Shown here piece by piece: positions 1 through 8,395 of a DNA stretch of 57,171 bases. The position numbers and the translations under genes were made by a program. Under the pieces are notes generated by a model that ran no database searches, was not told the DNA's origin, and saw only the letters and a list, made by a program, of their open reading frames with translations. Each line of letters starts with the position of its first letter. The stretch's first letter is position 1. The DNA comes from Ignavibacteriaceae bacterium (GTDB lineage: Bacteria > Bacteroidota > Ignavibacteria > Ignavibacteriales > Ignavibacteriaceae), in the NCBI GenBank assembly GCA_031292435.1, contig JARLHD010000381.1, forward strand, positions 1 to 57,171, in the 5' to 3' direction.

Positions 1-254
1 ACAGATCAATGGCAATAAACAATTATTATGAGATTCTGAATTCCTACACAAATCTGAATAGTATGAATCATTATAATGAAATTATTCTGAAGCACTTAAT
101 TGCCCAGCAATATGAAAAAATGGGGGACAAGCAGAAAGCACTTAAGTTGTGTGATGAAATATTAGGAATTAGAAATCTTTCAGATTTTGTAAAGAATAAA
201 CTAGGTGATAGACTGGATAGGGTGAAAGAATTGCGGTTGAAGGTTTTAAGGTGA
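1..254 (+). CDS. C-terminal part of a TPR-like protein (gene starts before the window)
   Basis: The reading frame is open from the first bases of the window and ends at TGA 252-254, so this is the 3' end of a longer gene; an internal ATG at 9 is probably not the start. The visible ~80 residues are helical and hydrophilic, with a repeat-like stretch (Y-E-K-M-G-D-K-Q-K-A-L-K-L-C-D-E-I) that has the spacing of a tetratricopeptide helix pair. The function cannot be told from this fragment. It converges with clpP, and the hairpin at 261-286 lies between the two stop codons. Confidence 0.6.
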   Translation, partial: RSMAINNYYEILNSYTNLNSMNHYNEIILKHLIAQQYEKMGDKQKALKLCDEILGIRNLSDFVKNKLGDRLDRVKELRLKVLR

Positions 255-260
255 ATAATA

Positions 261-286
261 AAAAGGCTGTCATGGGACAGCCTTTT
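261..286. terminator. Bidirectional rho-independent terminator
   Basis: A perfect 11-bp inverted repeat (AAAAGGCTGTC at 261-271, GACAGCCTTTT at 276-286) encloses a 4-nt loop. The A-rich left flank and T-rich right end let it work on both strands. It sits between the TPR-like gene (+) stop at 254 and the clpP (-) stop at 293. Confidence 0.85.
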
Positions 287-292
287 AAGAAT

Positions 293-919
293 CTATTTTT
301 TGTCAAGTGGAATACGCTTTGACAGGATATTATCAATAAGCCTATATTCTTTAGCTTCCTCGGCGGTAAGGAAATAGTCTCTATCGCAGTCGTGCGTAAT
401 CTGTTCCATTGATTTACCGGTATGATCTGCAAGAATTTTATAGAGAGTATCTCTCGTTTTAAGCATTTCTCTCGCATGGATTTCGATATCGGAAGTTTGT
501 CCCTGTAAGCCGCCTATCCATGGCTGATGGATAAGAATTTTAGAATTAGGCAGAGAGGTTCTTTTACCTTCAGCACCTCCAGCTAGAAGAATAGCACCCA
601 TACTGGCTGCCATTCCAACGCAAATAGTAGCTACGCTCGGTTTAATATATTTCATTGTATCGTATATTGCGAGTCCCGCAGAAACACTTCCGCCAGGTGA
701 GTTGATATAAAGATTTATATCCTTTTCAGAATCCTCAGCTTCAAGAAAAATAAGCTGGGCAATGGTAAGACTTGCTACATGATCATCTATAGCAGTACCG
801 AGGAAAATTATTCTTTCCCTTAATAGACGGGAATAAATATCCATACCACGCTCACCGCGCCCGGTTTGTTCAATTACATAAGGTACAAGCTGATTAAATA
901 TTTCTATGTTACTATTCAT
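293..919 (-). CDS. clpP: ATP-dependent Clp protease proteolytic subunit
   Basis: Serine peptidase subunit that forms the tetradecameric barrel of the cytoplasmic Clp protease. The catalytic Ser lies in [14 protein letters not shown], the His in [10 protein letters not shown], and the Asp in the C-terminal [11 protein letters not shown] segment, so the triad looks complete. An ATG at 934 is in frame, but the ATG at 919 is preceded by AGGAG with a 7-nt gap, so I start there (208 residues, typical for the family). The start overlaps the tig stop by 8 nt, so the two are probably translationally coupled. The usual third gene, clpX, does not follow. Confidence 0.95.
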   Translation of the reverse strand: MNSNIEIFNQLVPYVIEQTGRGERGMDIYSRLLRERIIFLGTAIDDHVASLTIAQLIFLEAEDSEKDINLYINSPGGSVSAGLAIYDTMKYIKPSVATICVGMAASMGAILLAGGAEGKRTSLPNSKILIHQPWIGGLQGQTSDIEIHAREMLKTRDTLYKILADHTGKSMEQITHDCDRDYFLTAEEAKEYRLIDNILSKRIPLDKK

Positions 920-2234
920 GTTCGTGCTCCTCATGATTGTGAATATGAGATTTATCAGGTTCTACTTTCTTAATATTATTATTTTCTTTAAGAAAATCAA
1001 AGACCTTATTTTCTACAAATTTACTTGCATAATTGGATGATTTATAATAATTAAGAAGCTTATCAACTGCAATGCCTGTCTGTTCGGCATCCTTGGTGGC
1101 GAGTTGATTTAATTCTTCATCACTGAGGGATATATTTTCCTGTTTCTGGATGGCTTCCTTTAGTATGTACCATTTTACTTCAACCTCAGCTGATTTAGCG
1201 AGTCTTTTTTTCGCTTCTTCTCTATCGTATTTTTTATAACCCTGTTTCTTATACTGTTCTTCTTCTCTTTTTAGATAGTCTTCCAATACATTATTGATTA
1301 GCGACTGCGGTGAACTGAATTCGTTATTTTTAATTATCTGAGTTATTAGTTTCCCTCTTAGTATTTCATCCATTTGCTGGTCAATATATCTTTGGATATC
1401 CTTTCTGATTTCAGCTTTTAGCTCAGTTTCGTTGTTAACTTTATCCTTAGTAACTTTCTTAATTAAGGCCTCATCCAATTCCGGTAAGATAGATTTCTTG
1501 ATTTCCTTGATCACAGCTTTATAATCTATCACTTCAGTTATTTCTTCATCTTCACCACTCTTATTTTTAATAGAATGCTTATCATTAAAAGAGAAAGTGA
1601 AGCTATCGTTTATTTTTTTACCTTTAGAGTTATCAACAATCTCCTTAGCGACCCTCTCATTGGCGAGATCTATCTGCAGGGTTTCCATTTTACTACCCAA
1701 ATAAGGGTTGCCTTCCTTATCAATTCTTTGAAGTTCTACAGTCAGGGTGCAATTATTATCGGTAACAATATCAAGAGGTTCAAAGGTTTCATTTGCTTTT
1801 AGAATATGTTTAATTTCGTGATCTACATCCTCATCTTTTACTACCAGATCAGGAACTTCAATTTCCAATCCTTTATAATCCTTAACTTCAATTTGAGGAA
1901 GGACTTCATAGACTATCTTGAAGAACAGACTCTCATTAGGAATGAACTTTATATCGGTTATTGTAGGCTTACCTATCGGATGGAGATGATTTTCTTCAGC
2001 AACATCCCAGAATTTTTTACTGGCAACTTTCTCGGAAGCTTCCTGGTCAAAAGCTTCCCCAAACATCTTCTTTAGAAGAGCAGGGGGGACCTTTCCTTTT
2101 CTGAATCCGGGAATCTGAAGTTTCTTTGTTTGTTTCTGGACTTCTGTTTCAAGGTCCTTTTTTATTTCATCGAATGTAAATGTAGCTTCCAATTCCTTTT
2201 CCGAAGTATTTACATCATTTATCTTAAATTCCAA
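912..2234 (-). CDS. tig: Trigger factor, ribosome-associated chaperone / peptidyl-prolyl isomerase
   Basis: The N-terminal ribosome-binding domain carries the signature GFRKGKVP (about residues 43-50). It is followed by a PPIase (FKBP-like) region and a long helical C-terminal chaperone domain, 440 residues in all, the usual length. The C-terminus is His/Glu rich ([12 protein letters not shown]). The start is TTG at 2234, preceded by GAGG (2240-2243) with a 5-nt gap. It lies directly upstream of clpP and overlaps it, the classic tig-clp arrangement linking folding of nascent chains to proteolysis. The PPIase part is divergent in sequence, but the overall assignment is secure. Confidence 0.92.
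   Translation of the reverse strand: MEFKINDVNTSEKELEATFTFDEIKKDLETEVQKQTKKLQIPGFRKGKVPPALLKKMFGEAFDQEASEKVASKKFWDVAEENHLHPIGKPTITDIKFIPNESLFFKIVYEVLPQIEVKDYKGLEIEVPDLVVKDEDVDHEIKHILKANETFEPLDIVTDNNCTLTVELQRIDKEGNPYLGSKMETLQIDLANERVAKEIVDNSKGKKINDSFTFSFNDKHSIKNKSGEDEEITEVIDYKAVIKEIKKSILPELDEALIKKVTKDKVNNETELKAEIRKDIQRYIDQQMDEILRGKLITQIIKNNEFSSPQSLINNVLEDYLKREEEQYKKQGYKKYDREEAKKRLAKSAEVEVKWYILKEAIQKQENISLSDEELNQLATKDAEQTGIAVDKLLNYYKSSNYASKFVENKVFDFLKENNNIKKVEPDKSHIHNHEEHEHE
927..931 (-). promoter_or_regulatory. Shine-Dalgarno site deciding the clpP start
   Basis: AGGAG on the minus strand lies 7 nt before the ATG at 919 and inside the end of tig. It favours 919 over the in-frame ATG at 934. 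Confidence 0.7.
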
Positions 2235-2284
2235 TATTACCTCGTGATAATTTTTATATTAGTTAGAAATATAGGGATAAGAAG

Positions 2285-2367
2285 TGCGAAAGCGGGGACT
2301 CGAACCCCGACACCGGTTAGGTACTAGATCCTAAGTCTAGCGCGTCTGCCAATTCCGCCACTCTCGC
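2285..2367 (-). tRNA. tRNA-Leu (anticodon TAG)
   Basis: The minus strand folds into a class II tRNA. The acceptor arm pairs GCGAGAG with CTTTCGC, followed by discriminator A. The anticodon loop CTTAGGA gives anticodon TAG (codon CUA and wobble). There is a long variable arm, and the T arm is GGGGTTCGAGTCCCC. The 3' CCA is not encoded, so the CCA enzyme family gene at 8396 is relevant. Confidence 0.95.
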
Positions 2368-2387
2368 ATCTTATAAAAATACAATTT

Positions 2388-2395
2388 CAAATATA
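2388..2395 (-). promoter_or_regulatory. Candidate -7 promoter element of tRNA-Leu
   Basis: TATATTTG on the minus strand matches the Bacteroidota-type -7 element TAnnTTTG and lies 21 nt before the mature tRNA 5' end. I see no convincing -33 TTTG at the expected distance, so this is tentative. Confidence 0.4.
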
Positions 2396-2563
2396 GTTAG
2401 TAAATATAGCTTTAACAGCTTTGTTTAGCAAATTGATATGAATGAGTCAAATCGTCCAAATAGTATGGATTGAGGATTTAATAGATCCTTGCAGATAGAG
2501 GGATATCGTACGGGTAGTGCGCTAAGAGTATTTACAGTACAAATTGAGTAGAGTTACTAAAGG

Positions 2564-2596
2564 GAAATGCGCTCGAAATGCGCTCGAAATGCGCAC
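2564..2596. repeat. Three tandem 11-bp units (GAAATGCGCTC)
   Basis: Units lie at 2564-2574, 2575-2585 and 2586-2596. The first two are identical and the third ends in AC instead of TC. The repeat is intergenic. Two other intergenic 11-bp-period repeats occur in the window, at 20402-20423 and 51694-51725. Confidence 0.85.
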
Positions 2597-2655
2597 GATT
2601 AGGCCTTCGAAAAGAAATAATTTGGAAAAAAAACGGAGGGTTTAAACAGTAATTA

Positions 2656-2685
2656 CAAAAAAGGAAACCGGGGTTTCCTTTTTTG
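2656..2685. terminator. Rho-independent terminator of the radical SAM gene
   Basis: A 14-bp inverted repeat (arms 2656-2669 and 2672-2685) has a GGTTTCC/GGAAACC core and A/T tracts on both sides. It is 16 nt beyond the stop of the minus-strand gene at 2701. Confidence 0.85.
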
Positions 2686-2700
2686 AATATTAAGATTGTA

Positions 2701-3903
2701 TTAGTTTTTAATCAAATCCTTTGGAAATGACCTGATATTTTGACCGTATTTTAATTGTTCCTCCATTCTGCAGGACCAGACTAGTTGACCATTCCATACA
2801 GTTATATCCGGACATCCATCACACATACTCTGGCGTCCATCATCAAGGAAATCAACCGGCTGAATAATCATTACAGATTGATAGTGCAATCTTCTGAATA
2901 TATTTAGCGGGTTCTTATAGAAGTTAAGAAAGGTTTTTTTTAATCCCTTATCAAAGAGACCAAGCAGAAGCATTGATTTTCCTTTACGGGTCATTTTAGG
3001 AGTGGAATAGGCAAGATACCTGTCAAACAATAGATGGTGGAACGTTTGGATAATCTCAATAGATTTCTTTCCCATATATCCATAGATTTTATCCTTTGTG
3101 CCTAAACGACCTGACAACAGCCACTTAAATGAATCTGGTTTCTCTGAACCATTCAGATATGCACAGCTGTCAAAATCAGGGTACTCATTTTTAATAAGTT
3201 CATAGATTTCTTCGGCTTTAATATCAGTCCGTTCTTCAATTTCTTCATTATAAACAAATTCACCCATATCAATTTTTTTAGAACCAAGATAGAAATCAAC
3301 TTTTGTATTATTTACTGCTCTATAAATAATAAATACCATTACCTGAACTTTATCTATATTCTTTTGCCCCCATTTAACTAATTCGGGAACAAATTGCATA
3401 GTGTCTTCATATACAGTTGAATTGAAGGCACAGGAAATATTTCCGGCTTCAGACAACATTGAGGCAAAATAATAACGCAGTTCATTTAACTCAATCTCTG
3501 TTTTGTCTTTCCAGCCCGGACGTGACTGTTTACTGTCAATGTGGAATGTAAATCCATATACACCTGCCTTTTTTAATTCAGTCAGAAGTTCCTTGGTTAA
3601 TGCAAGTCCATTTGTGTTCAGGATTGGTTTTAATCCTTTAGCTTTGACCATGCGGACGATTTCAATTATCTCAGGATGTGTTAATGGATCACCTCCTGCA
3701 ATTGAAACTCCATCACATTTTCTTAATCTTGTAAATACGTTTAATTCTTCTTCGATGGCTTGAAGAGATTTATGGGAATTATCATTTTTCCTATAACAAC
3801 CATCGCAATAAAGGTTGCATTTCGATGTAGGTTCAAGCCATGAAATTGAATTATCGGTTAAATTCCATGGAAGCCTGTAGTAATTCAGATGGTTAAGTTT
3901 CAT
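2701..3903 (-). CDS. Radical SAM enzyme with extra C-terminal cysteines
   Basis: Contains the radical SAM cluster motif CNLYCDGC (Cys29, Cys33, Cys36), which binds a 4Fe-4S cluster and S-adenosylmethionine, followed by the GGDPLTHPE motif (GGxP type) and a barrel-like region to about residue 200. The C-terminal third adds MCDGCPD and a further Cys in VWSCRMEE, suggesting a second metal site of partial SPASM type. The substrate is unknown. At 400 residues it resembles peptide-modifying or lipid-modifying radical SAM proteins, but I cannot place it in a named subfamily. It stands alone on the minus strand, with its own terminator and a 176-nt gap to a divergent phosphatase gene. Start ATG at 3903. 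Confidence 0.88.
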   Translation of the reverse strand: MKLNHLNYYRLPWNLTDNSISWLEPTSKCNLYCDGCYRKNDNSHKSLQAIEEELNVFTRLRKCDGVSIAGGDPLTHPEIIEIVRMVKAKGLKPILNTNGLALTKELLTELKKAGVYGFTFHIDSKQSRPGWKDKTEIELNELRYYFASMLSEAGNISCAFNSTVYEDTMQFVPELVKWGQKNIDKVQVMVFIIYRAVNNTKVDFYLGSKKIDMGEFVYNEEIEERTDIKAEEIYELIKNEYPDFDSCAYLNGSEKPDSFKWLLSGRLGTKDKIYGYMGKKSIEIIQTFHHLLFDRYLAYSTPKMTRKGKSMLLLGLFDKGLKKTFLNFYKNPLNIFRRLHYQSVMIIQPVDFLDDGRQSMCDGCPDITVWNGQLVWSCRMEEQLKYGQNIRSFPKDLIKN

Positions 3904-4079
3904 AGAAAAATCCTTATCAATTTAAGTTTCATTTAAAATTATTAGTTTGTTAAACACTATGCAATTAATTTTGAAAAATATTTTATGTAAGTGACAAATA
4001 ATAACGAATATGAAGAGCAATTTATATTCAATGTTTATATATTTAAGTAATATTATTAAAACATTTTTATGCTGGTTTG

Positions 4080-4796
4080 ATGGATTATAAATATTTTTCT
4101 GTTTCAAATATAGGTCTTAAAAGAGTTGATAATCAAGACTCATTTGGTATTTATGAAATTGATGGTGGTATTCTTGCTATTGTATGTGATGGGCTGGGAG
4201 GTAATAAAGCAGGTGATATTGCATCTAAATTAAGTGTTGGTATTGTTTATGAATATTTTAATTCCTCTTTACAGGTTGATTATCTTGAAAGAATTAAATC
4301 TGCTATAAAGGAAGCAAACTCTTGTGTTATTCAAAAGGCTTCACTAAGTGACGATTTTAAAGGAATGGCTACTACGATTGAAGTACTATTCCTTTTGAAC
4401 AATACAGCTTATTATGGACATGTGGGGGATTCCAGGATGTATATTTTACAAAATCGTAAATTGAAGCAGTTAACTAAAGATCATTCTCTTGTTCAGAAGC
4501 TGATTGACGAAGGATTGCTGTCTGTTTATGAAGCAGAAAATCACCCTAATAAGAATATCATTATGCGTGCTCTCGGTGATAACCCTGAGATTGAAATAGA
4601 TTTGGGCAAAATGAACACCACTGTAAATTGCTTATTCTTTTTATGTACTGATGGAGTTACAACTGTTATTAAAGATTATGAACTGGAAGAAATACTAATT
4701 AATTTGGAAAGTATTAAAGAAACACTCCCTGAAATGATAAATCAAAGAGGTGCTCCGGATAATTTTACATTTGTAGCAATTGAAAAAAATAAGTAA
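4080..4796 (+). CDS. PP2C-type serine/threonine protein phosphatase
   Basis: A cytoplasmic metal-dependent phosphatase of the Stp/PrpC type. The PP2C motifs are in order: NQDSF near residue 18, CDGLGGNKAGD near 37, GHVGDSR, CTDGV and the final APDNFTF, so the Asp residues that hold the two Mn/Mg ions are all present. At 238 residues it is a minimal catalytic domain without membrane or sensor parts. I take ATG 4080; a TTG one codon earlier is possible, and there is no clear Shine-Dalgarno. In other bacteria such genes often sit beside a PASTA kinase; none is present here. murA follows after 39 nt. Confidence 0.92.
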   Translation: MDYKYFSVSNIGLKRVDNQDSFGIYEIDGGILAIVCDGLGGNKAGDIASKLSVGIVYEYFNSSLQVDYLERIKSAIKEANSCVIQKASLSDDFKGMATTIEVLFLLNNTAYYGHVGDSRMYILQNRKLKQLTKDHSLVQKLIDEGLLSVYEAENHPNKNIIMRALGDNPEIEIDLGKMNTTVNCLFFLCTDGVTTVIKDYELEEILINLESIKETLPEMINQRGAPDNFTFVAIEKNK

Positions 4797-4835
4797 AAAC
4801 TGAATCTAATCTTATCAATATAATCGGAATAACTT

Positions 4836-6101
4836 TTGGATAAATTTGTAATTCGTGGAGGGAAAAAATTACATGGTGAAGTAAGTATTAGCGGTGCTAA
4901 GAATGCTTCACTTGCTTTAATGCCTGCTGCTCTACTGGCTCCTGGAAATTATAACCTTTATAATACTCCTGAATTAAATGATGTGTATACTATGATGAAG
5001 CTGTTAAATCATTTGGGAGTTGTTCCGGAATTCAAAGAAAATATACTAAAGCTTGATAGCAATAATATTACCAGTCAGGATGCCCCCTATGAGCATGTAA
5101 AAAAAATGCGTGCTTCAGTATATGTTTTAGGACCGCTTTTGGCAAGGTTTGGTGTAGCCAAGGTTTCCTTACCCGGAGGTTGTTCGTGGGGACCGCGCCC
5201 GATAAATCTTCACCTTGAAGGTTTAAAAAAAATGGGTGCGGTAATTGAACTATCAGGAGGGTATATTATAGCAAAATCACCCCGGTTGAAAGGGGCTAAA
5301 ATAAGTTTTGATGTTTCTTCAGTTGGTGCAACAGGAAATTTACTAATGGCTTCTGTATTAGCAAAGGGAGAAACCAATATACTTAATGCTGCGATTGAAC
5401 CTGAAATTACGAATCTTGCTCAATTTTTACAAAAAATGGGAGCACATATAGCTGGAATTGGTACTTCTAACTTGATTATTGAAGGAGTAGAAACTTTAGA
5501 GTCAACTGATATTCAAACTATACCCGATAGAATCGAAGCAGGTACTATTCTTATTGCAGCTGCACTAACTAAAGGGAAAGTAAGGCTTAATAATATAAAT
5601 TCGAACTTACTCCTTTCTATAATAAATAAACTTGAAATAAGTGGTTGCAATTTATTATATAAAAATGATTTTATTGAATTGGATGGAACTAACAACAGTA
5701 TAAAATCAGTTGATGTTACTACTTCTGTGTTTCCTGGATTTCCAACAGATATGCAGGCTCAATGGACTGCTTATATGATTTTGTCTGAGGGAATTTCAAC
5801 TGTCACGGATTCAATTTATCTTGATAGATTTAAACATATTCCTGAGTTACAAAGACTTGGGGCAGATATATCCGTAAATGAAAATTGCGCAATAATTAAA
5901 GGTGTTAAAAAAATGATGGGAGCAAAGGTAATGTCCACAGACCTTCGTGCAAGTGCGAGTCTTGTTCTGGCTGGTTTAGCAGCAGAAGGTACGACAGAAG
6001 TTTTAAGGGTTTACCATTTAGATAGGGGGTACCAGAGAATCGAAGAAAAACTTAGATATTTAGGCGCAGATATAGAACGTATAGAAGGTAAAGAATTTTA
6101 A
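4836..6101 (+). CDS. murA: UDP-N-acetylglucosamine 1-carboxyvinyltransferase
   Basis: First committed step of peptidoglycan synthesis: transfer of enolpyruvate from PEP to UDP-GlcNAc in the cytoplasm. It has the KN pair near residue 22 (GAKNASLALMPAALL) and the loop PGGCSWGPRP carrying the catalytic Cys, so it should be sensitive to Cys-targeting inhibitors. The length of 421 residues is typical. The start is TTG at 4836. The next gene begins 6 nt after the stop, suggesting one transcript with the membrane metallopeptidase-like protein. Confidence 0.95.
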   Translation: MDKFVIRGGKKLHGEVSISGAKNASLALMPAALLAPGNYNLYNTPELNDVYTMMKLLNHLGVVPEFKENILKLDSNNITSQDAPYEHVKKMRASVYVLGPLLARFGVAKVSLPGGCSWGPRPINLHLEGLKKMGAVIELSGGYIIAKSPRLKGAKISFDVSSVGATGNLLMASVLAKGETNILNAAIEPEITNLAQFLQKMGAHIAGIGTSNLIIEGVETLESTDIQTIPDRIEAGTILIAAALTKGKVRLNNINSNLLLSIINKLEISGCNLLYKNDFIELDGTNNSIKSVDVTTSVFPGFPTDMQAQWTAYMILSEGISTVTDSIYLDRFKHIPELQRLGADISVNENCAIIKGVKKMMGAKVMSTDLRASASLVLAGLAAEGTTEVLRVYHLDRGYQRIEEKLRYLGADIERIEGKEF

Positions 6102-6107
6102 TAAACA

Positions 6108-8306
6108 ATGTTATTTAAATATGATAAAAGATTCTACGTTGCAGTATTAGTAATAATTCTGTTTAATATTCTGCTTCTTAATCTTCCTCTTACATCAGTT
6201 TTTGGTTTTGAATTTTCCGCTTTGAATTCATTATTATTGATAATCGTATCAGGTCTGCTCATAATATCATATCTGAAAAGAAAGGAAGCTTATCTTAATA
6301 AGATTCTCATAATCCTTCCAATACTTCTGATTATCCCAATGGTGATTTCTGTAATTAATTCATTATTAATAACTACTTGCTCACTTGCGGAAGGATTTCT
6401 ATTTTACGTTGTGATTACCACACCTTCAGTTTTAATTGGAAGTACAATTGGACTACTTTCCTTTTATATATCTCCAAAATACCCACGTATAGTTTTGGTA
6501 ATTCTTCTGGTGTCAATTGCTGTCATTCCGGTTATTGAAATATATTATAATCCCCAGATTTATTTTTATAATCCATTTGTAGGATATTATCCGGGGACTA
6601 TATATGACGAGGGGTTAGAAGTTTCTTTAAGATTAGTATTATATAGATTGATAAATATCATTTTCTTTCTTTCAATATTTTATTCAATTACTAAAATTAT
6701 CTCTCATAAGTCCAGAATAAACAAATATTTGTATTTATTGTTTATATCAATTGTTGCGTTATTATTTATTTATTGCTCATCTTCCCTGGGATTATCAACT
6801 ACAAAAAATAGAATTGAATCAACTCTTAAGGGAAAATGTTACTCACAACATTTTGAAATAATATATGATACTTCTATTGACACTGCTCTTTTGAAAGACA
6901 TAATCGTTAATCATGAATATTATTATTTTGAATTGAAAAAATACTTCATGGATGAACCGCCTCGCTTAATAACATCATTTATATTTAAGGATAATTTTCA
7001 AAAAGGTGAATTGTTTGGTTCTGAAAATGCTGATGTAGCCAAACCCTGGTTATATCAGATCTATACCACTGCCGGCAGTTATGATAATAATTTAAGACAT
7101 GAAATTGCTCATATTTTTTCTGCTTCATTTGGAACAGGTCCGTTTAGGATTGCTCATGACTTTAATCCCGCTTTAATTGAAGGAATAGCAGAAGCAGCAG
7201 CTCCCCTTTATAATACCTGGTACATTGATCAGATAGCCTCGGTTGCGTATAACAATAATTATAAATTCCCGATAGTTAATCTTTACAAGGGGTTCAACTT
7301 TTTTGGTCAGACATCCGGTCTGTCATATGTGTATGCAGGATCTTTCACTAACTATCTGATAAACAAGTATGGGATTGAAAAATTTAAAGATTGGTATGGG
7401 GGCAAGCCCTTCTTTGATTTGTATAACATAAACTTGAAAGATATGGCAGATAAATATTATGTATATCTTAAGGAAATTGGTCTTACTGATAAGAAATATA
7501 CAGCACAATATTATTTCAGTAGACAAACAATATTCTCAAAATTCTGTCCGAGATATATTGCAAATCTGTTGGAGTTAGGATGGAGTAATTATAATAAAAA
7601 GAATTATTCAAAGGCTGAAAAAATCTATAGTCATATTAATTCTATCACTAATAATTATTCTGCTTTATATGGGCTGGTTCTGTCTAAAATTGAACTTAAA
7701 AAAGAAAAAGAAGCACTCACTTTAATAGATAAGGAGATTTCCAAATATGAAAATACTTCATATTATTTTAGCCTAGAATTATTGAGAGGGGATCTCTTAA
7801 TAAGAAATAATATGTACAATGAAGCTAAAATACAATACTCTCAGCTTAACTATCAGGATCCGGATTTGCATTATAATTATTTATCTAAACTTCGGATTGA
7901 TTTATCACAGAATGATTCTTTGATCTATAACTATATTATTGGTTCAGATTCTATTAAATATACCTTACTTAAAAGTTTCAATTTTAATGTATACAATTAT
8001 GCTTCATTTCCTGTTATTATTGATTTAGCTGTATCTCTTCATAAATCATATAAGGAAGTCCTTTCGATATTTAGCCGGAACGTTTTAGTAGATGATATAT
8101 ATAGTAGCTATGCGGCTTATTATTTATCCAGATATATGATGGAAAATCTTGATTTTCAGAATGCAAAAAATTTAGCTGAACTTGCAGTTGGATTCAATAA
8201 TAAGGATGGAATCCAGATTTTTATGAGATCTCACTTGTTAAAAACCGACTGGATTTATTCTAACTATTTAAAAGTCATGGATAATGTAAAATATGTTTCA
8301 AATTAA
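6108..8306 (+). CDS. Membrane protein with gluzincin-like metallopeptidase signature and TPR-like tail
   Basis: I do not recognise a named family. Residues 1 to about 235 hold roughly seven hydrophobic segments. An extracytoplasmic part follows with HEIAH at 331-335 and a downstream Glu at 358 in NPALIEGIAEAA, the HEXXH-(~22)-E layout of clan MA zinc peptidases (gluzincins). From about residue 480 the sequence becomes helical and repeat-like (SNYNKKNYSKAEKIYSHI, then a second similar stretch), resembling TPRs. It begins 6 nt after murA, so a role in envelope processing is an inference from position only. There is no signal that the protease site is broken. Confidence 0.7.
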   Translation: MLFKYDKRFYVAVLVIILFNILLLNLPLTSVFGFEFSALNSLLLIIVSGLLIISYLKRKEAYLNKILIILPILLIIPMVISVINSLLITTCSLAEGFLFYVVITTPSVLIGSTIGLLSFYISPKYPRIVLVILLVSIAVIPVIEIYYNPQIYFYNPFVGYYPGTIYDEGLEVSLRLVLYRLINIIFFLSIFYSITKIISHKSRINKYLYLLFISIVALLFIYCSSSLGLSTTKNRIESTLKGKCYSQHFEIIYDTSIDTALLKDIIVNHEYYYFELKKYFMDEPPRLITSFIFKDNFQKGELFGSENADVAKPWLYQIYTTAGSYDNNLRHEIAHIFSASFGTGPFRIAHDFNPALIEGIAEAAAPLYNTWYIDQIASVAYNNNYKFPIVNLYKGFNFFGQTSGLSYVYAGSFTNYLINKYGIEKFKDWYGGKPFFDLYNINLKDMADKYYVYLKEIGLTDKKYTAQYYFSRQTIFSKFCPRYIANLLELGWSNYNKKNYSKAEKIYSHINSITNNYSALYGLVLSKIELKKEKEALTLIDKEISKYENTSYYFSLELLRGDLLIRNNMYNEAKIQYSQLNYQDPDLHYNYLSKLRIDLSQNDSLIYNYIIGSDSIKYTLLKSFNFNVYNYASFPVIIDLAVSLHKSYKEVLSIFSRNVLVDDIYSSYAAYYLSRYMMENLDFQNAKNLAELAVGFNNKDGIQIFMRSHLLKTDWIYSNYLKVMDNVKYVSN

Positions 8307-8395
8307 AAAAAATTATCACAATAACAGGGGGGCTATATCCTTTAGATTTACTCATTTTATGGTTAATTTATATATCTAATTAATATTTCAATCCA

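Larger units (their letters stand above)
2370..2655. other. Non-coding stretch, including an 11-bp tandem repeat
   Basis: No reading frame with coding character is visible between the tRNA and the radical SAM gene terminator. It contains the tRNA promoter candidate at 2388-2395 and three 11-bp tandem units at 2564-2596. Otherwise I see nothing in it. Confidence 0.6.

Noticed and set aside
2564..2596. Plasmid-type iteron origin
   Set aside because: Only three short units, no replication initiator gene and no AT-rich unwinding pattern tied to it; the surroundings are chromosomal core genes.
3922..4107. Short minus-strand frame in the gap before the phosphatase gene
   Set aside because: Composition is just AT-rich codons (Ile, Leu, Asn, Lys), with no ribosome site, and it overlaps the phosphatase start.
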